This document shows, in pieces, positions 29,683 to 31,447 of a DNA stretch of 31,447 nucleotides. The stretch is taken from IMG/VR virus record IMGVR_UViG_3300037961_002605, positions 1 through 31,447 of that record; one strand, 5' to 3'. This DNA comes from a virus. The notes below the pieces were generated by a model. It saw only the letters and a list, made by a program, of their open reading frames with translations. It was not told the origin of the DNA and did not search any database. Each line of letters opens with the position of its first letter. The first letter of the stretch is position 1. Both the position numbers and the translations under genes were made by a program.

Positions 29683-30165
29683 TTAAATAGTTATATATGT
29701 TTCATTTGGGTTACTGTCTTTTGTAGAAATATAAGATGTCCATTTAATTTCTTTATCATTGTCTGTTGAAGGACTAACTAGCAAATGTTCAAAAAACACT
29801 TTATAAAAGTCGCTACTATTATTTGCAGAATTATTTTGATTATAATGAACAGTTAATTCATAAAGTCCATATGGAAAATCATTCGTCCCAAACTGAACAC
29901 AACCACCATTTGTAGATGCTGAACTATTAGTTAAATCTTCATCAGTTGCAATAGATGAAGTTTGTATAAACAAATTTACAACTTCTTTTTTTTCTTCTAA
30001 ATACCACAAGTAAGGTTTTACTAACTTTTGTTTGTTAGTTTCTTTGTTTTTTATTTTTATTGTAGGTATAAATGCATTGTTTGAATTCTCAATCCACATA
30101 CTATCTAATATGTTTGCAAGAATTCTAACAGTTTTTTTAGAACTTGTAACTTCTGCATCTATCAT
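29683..30165 (-). CDS. Hypothetical structural protein before the portal (160 aa)
   Basis: A Ser/Thr/Asn-rich, likely beta-sandwich protein: KKTVRILANILDSMWIENSN, IPTIKIKNKETNKQKLVKPY, GLYELTVHYNQNNSANNSSD and FYKVFFEHLLVSPS. It begins three bases after the stop of the 50-residue gene and ends one base before the portal. I do not recognise a family. Its position suggests a head decoration or neck part. Confidence 0.55.
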   Translation of the reverse strand: MIDAEVTSSKKTVRILANILDSMWIENSNNAFIPTIKIKNKETNKQKLVKPYLWYLEEKKEVVNLFIQTSSIATDEDLTNSSASTNGGCVQFGTNDFPYGLYELTVHYNQNNSANNSSDFYKVFFEHLLVSPSTDNDKEIKWTSYISTKDSNPNETYITI

Positions 30166-30318
30166 CTATTCACTTTTTTTAGAAGTTTTTACAAACCAAG
30201 AATCGCCATACATTATTTTAATTTCTTCTAATTGATGAGGTTGCATATTTCCTAAAGTAGTTAACCACCCACCAATTTTTTTGTCTTTGTATTCTTCTTT
30301 TACTTTTAATTTTGCCAT
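30166..30318 (-). CDS. Small conserved head-region protein (50 aa)
   Basis: ATG at 30318 opens MAKLKVKEEYKDKKIGGWLT, then TLGNMQPHQLEEIKIMYGDS, then WFVKTSKKSE; the TAG abuts the next ATG (TAGATG). The pattern 'v.eeYkdk.igg......m...qleeik..yg..wFv' resembles short phage head or head-tail proteins in many genomes, with a small strand at each end and a helix between. It is the first gene after the terminator and intergenic region at 30319-30586. The exact function is unknown. Confidence 0.6.
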   Translation of the reverse strand: MAKLKVKEEYKDKKIGGWLTTLGNMQPHQLEEIKIMYGDSWFVKTSKKSE

Positions 30319-30373
30319 CGTAGTTTCTTTTTTATAAATATAAAATTAATGTTTTTGTTTTTATATATGTAAA

Positions 30374-30401
30374 ATTATAGCACCTTATTTAATGCGTAAA
30401 A
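30374..30401 (-). promoter_or_regulatory. Possible promoter of the portal operon
   Basis: On the minus strand TATAAT (30379-30374) follows TTTTAC (30401-30396) after 16 bases. The same place gives TAATTTTA, one base off the flavobacterial -7 TAnnTTTG, but no TTG lies at the right distance. It is between a terminator and the first gene of the portal operon, where a promoter is expected. Motif support alone is weak. Confidence 0.3.
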
Positions 30402-30522
30402 TCTTTGATTTAAGCCACTTTCTACCCTCTCCCGTCTAAATACATTAGCTACCCCGAGAAAATGAATTAACAGACGTAAGTTTTTAAAAGTTTGCAAATG
30501 TGGTTTTTTTTAGTGAAAGCAT

Positions 30523-30563
30523 AAAAAAAGAGGACAAACCATCGTCAAATGTGCCCTCTTTTT
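30523..30563 (-). terminator. Intrinsic terminator after the 197-residue gene
   Basis: AAAAAGAGG (30525-30533) pairs with CCTCTTTTT (30555-30563); the loop adds ACA/TGT pairs. On the minus strand it ends in CCTC followed by seven T, a typical Rho-independent terminator, 24 bases past the stop at 30587. The T run on the plus strand means it could act in both directions. Confidence 0.75.
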
Positions 30564-30586
30564 CAAAACAGAATATGAAAGTTTTA

Positions 30587-31180
30587 TTATAATGTTGGGT
30601 AGCTACCGTTAGTCAATGTTATTGCCGCACCACCTGAATATGTCAATCCATCAAAAGGATAATTTGATGTTCCTGGAATTCCACCTCCTTTTTTAACCGC
30701 TATATTTCTAGGTTCATTCGCAGTAAGGGTTATATTAAACCCTGACATATCTCCCTTTGCTTGTCCTGTTACCATTGCACCGCCTGAACATTCTGCTCCC
30801 CAAAAATAACCCATACAATGAACATTGTGGTTTGCATCCAAAACAAATGCTTGAAATCTACCAACTATTAATGCTTGAAGGGATTTAAAATCATTGTCAT
30901 CTATTTTATGAAATGCCAATTCTGCGACTTGCTCAACTGCTGTTGAACCTGTTGCAGGATCAGTCGTTATATTTGATGTGTAACTACTTGAATTAGGTCT
31001 AACGTCAAATACAAATAATTCATCTGAATTTGCAAGTGTGTCAATTAAACCATTATTATTTGTAGCCAAAACCCAATCAGTTGCAAAGTTAAATTTGTAA
31101 GGAGCAATATAAACTTTTATTATACCCCCAACAGAATCTTTACATGAAACTAATCTTCCTGAAACCGTATTACAAGCCAT
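30587..31180 (-). CDS. Structural protein after the capsid gene (197 aa)
   Basis: The protein begins MACNTVSGRLVSCKDSVGGI then IKVYIAPYKFNFATDWVLAT. The short start with two Cys and SVGGI..vY is one I associate with structural proteins in Bacteroidota phages. The middle is helical (STAVEQVAELAFHKIDDNDF) and the C-terminus is Gly/Thr-rich (GGIPGTSNYPFDGLTYSGGA). It lies between two hairpins (31204-31229 and 30523-30563), so it may be made in high amount as its own unit. A head decoration or tail tube protein would fit. Confidence 0.55.
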   Translation of the reverse strand: MACNTVSGRLVSCKDSVGGIIKVYIAPYKFNFATDWVLATNNNGLIDTLANSDELFVFDVRPNSSSYTSNITTDPATGSTAVEQVAELAFHKIDDNDFKSLQALIVGRFQAFVLDANHNVHCMGYFWGAECSGGAMVTGQAKGDMSGFNITLTANEPRNIAVKKGGGIPGTSNYPFDGLTYSGGAAITLTNGSYPTL

Positions 31181-31203
31181 TTTTTATATATTTTTTTAAG
31201 TTA

Positions 31204-31229
31204 AAAGGGAGTATATTTCAACTCCCTTT
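31204..31229 (-). terminator. Hairpin after the capsid gene
   Basis: AAAGGGAGT (31204-31212) pairs perfectly with ACTCCCTTT (31221-31229) around an 8-base loop, ten bases after the capsid stop. On the minus strand the stem ends CCCTTT and continues TAACTTA, so the T tract is short. It may be a partial terminator or an RNA-stability hairpin between the capsid gene and the 197-residue gene. Confidence 0.6.
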
Positions 31230-31238
31230 ATAATCAAT

Positions 31239-31447
31239 TTATGCATGAACAGAAGATCCGAATACTCCATCAGTTGGAATACCTACTCCAACCCCGTAAG
31301 CCCATCTCATAACAATTCTAACTTGATCACTTCCATCGTATTGATACGTAGGAATAATTTGAACAGAAGTTACATCCGTTCCAACATTAGATGCTACAAC
31401 TAAGTTTTCAGGATAAGTTGCTATTATGCAATCGTTTGGCATTCCAG
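31239..31447 (-). CDS. Major capsid protein, C-terminal part (continues from base 1)
   Basis: This is the 3' end of the capsid gene whose start is at 881. The unique part is 31239-31347; 31348-31447 duplicates bases 1-100. The tail reads MPNDCIIATYPENLVVASNV and ends GVFGSSVHA. The ATG at 31442 is an internal methionine, not a start. A 9-bp hairpin follows the stop at 31204-31229, so the head transcript may be attenuated here. Confidence 0.8.
   Translation of the reverse strand, partial: GMPNDCIIATYPENLVVASNVGTDVTSVQIIPTYQYDGSDQVRIVMRWAYGVGVGIPTDGVFGSSVHA
31348..31447. repeat. Direct terminal repeat, right copy
   Basis: This is the second copy of the sequence at 1-100, with one mismatch at 31446. 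Joining base 31347 to base 1 gives a circle of 31,347 bp and restores one uninterrupted capsid reading frame. Confidence 0.9.

Larger units (their letters stand above)
30319..30586. other. Intergenic region between capsid and portal operons
   Basis: This 268-base stretch has no convincing ORF. It holds the terminator at 30523-30563, a possible sigma70-like promoter (30374-30401) and an unexplained locally GC-richer patch at about 30420-30470 (CTACCCTCTCCCGTC then GCTACCCCGAG) that stands out in this AT-rich genome. The patch could be an untranslated leader, a protein-binding site or a packaging element. Confidence 0.5.

Noticed and set aside
30420-30480. Possible tRNA (GGGGTAGCTAA resembles a D-arm)
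   Set aside because: No GTTCRA-type T-arm, anticodon stem or acceptor pairing could be found by eye.
1-31447. CRISPR arrays, insertion sequences, integrase or prophage attachment sites
   Set aside because: No regularly spaced repeats, transposase or recombinase motifs, or duplicated tRNA ends were seen on either strand.

Overview
The window is almost certainly one complete genome of a small, strictly lytic-looking tailed phage (siphovirus-like) of a Bacteroidota host, most likely in the Flavobacteriia. The first 100 bases recur as the last 100 bases with one synonymous mismatch, so the contig closes into a circle of about 31,347 bp, and the major capsid gene runs across the join. The host guess rests on very AT-rich DNA, weak or absent Shine-Dalgarno sites, a promoter of the flavobacterial type (TTG, 21 bases, TATATTTG) and a signal peptide ending in SFGQ. 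I found no integrase, repressor module, tRNA, CRISPR array or insertion sequence. Every convincing gene is on the minus strand, so transcription runs from high to low coordinates, and most neighbours overlap by a few bases.

Reading in the direction of transcription: (1) about 22.5 to 17.6 kb is the early region, which starts at the strong promoter. It holds two micro-ORFs, small unknown proteins, a Cro-size helix-turn-helix protein, an SSB-like protein, a DUF4373-type replication initiator, a zinc-finger micro-protein, HNH and VRR-NUC nucleases and a sigma-like protein. (2) 17.5 to 13.7 kb is a DNA-modification cassette: QueD, QueE, a phosphoribosyltransferase-FolE fusion, a diverged QueD-like protein, a DpdA-type transglycosylase and a ParB-like protein. 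Together these should make a 7-deazaguanine base from GTP and insert it into the phage DNA. No QueC is present, and the extra QueD-like protein is a candidate CDG decarboxylase, so unsubstituted 7-deazaguanine is the leading guess for the base. (3) 13.7 to 2.5 kb holds the terminase genes, a tail chaperone pair that appears joined by a -1 frameshift at a run of ten T, tail genes and the tape measure. (4) 2.5 kb to 0, then 31.4 to 30.6 kb, holds the prohead protease, scaffold, major capsid protein and another structural protein. (5) 30.3 to 26.5 kb holds the portal, connector and a fibre-like protein. (6) 26.5 to 22.7 kb holds an outer-membrane-type barrel protein, the lysis genes (M15 peptidase, 3-TM holin and other small membrane proteins) and a metallophosphoesterase, closed by a large structured terminator.

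The phage carries no DNA polymerase, so it presumably relies on host replication, directed by the DUF4373 protein. The modification cassette lies between the replication and packaging genes, as expected for DNA modified after replication and before packaging. All functional calls are from reading the sequence and from memory of protein families; no database search was run.
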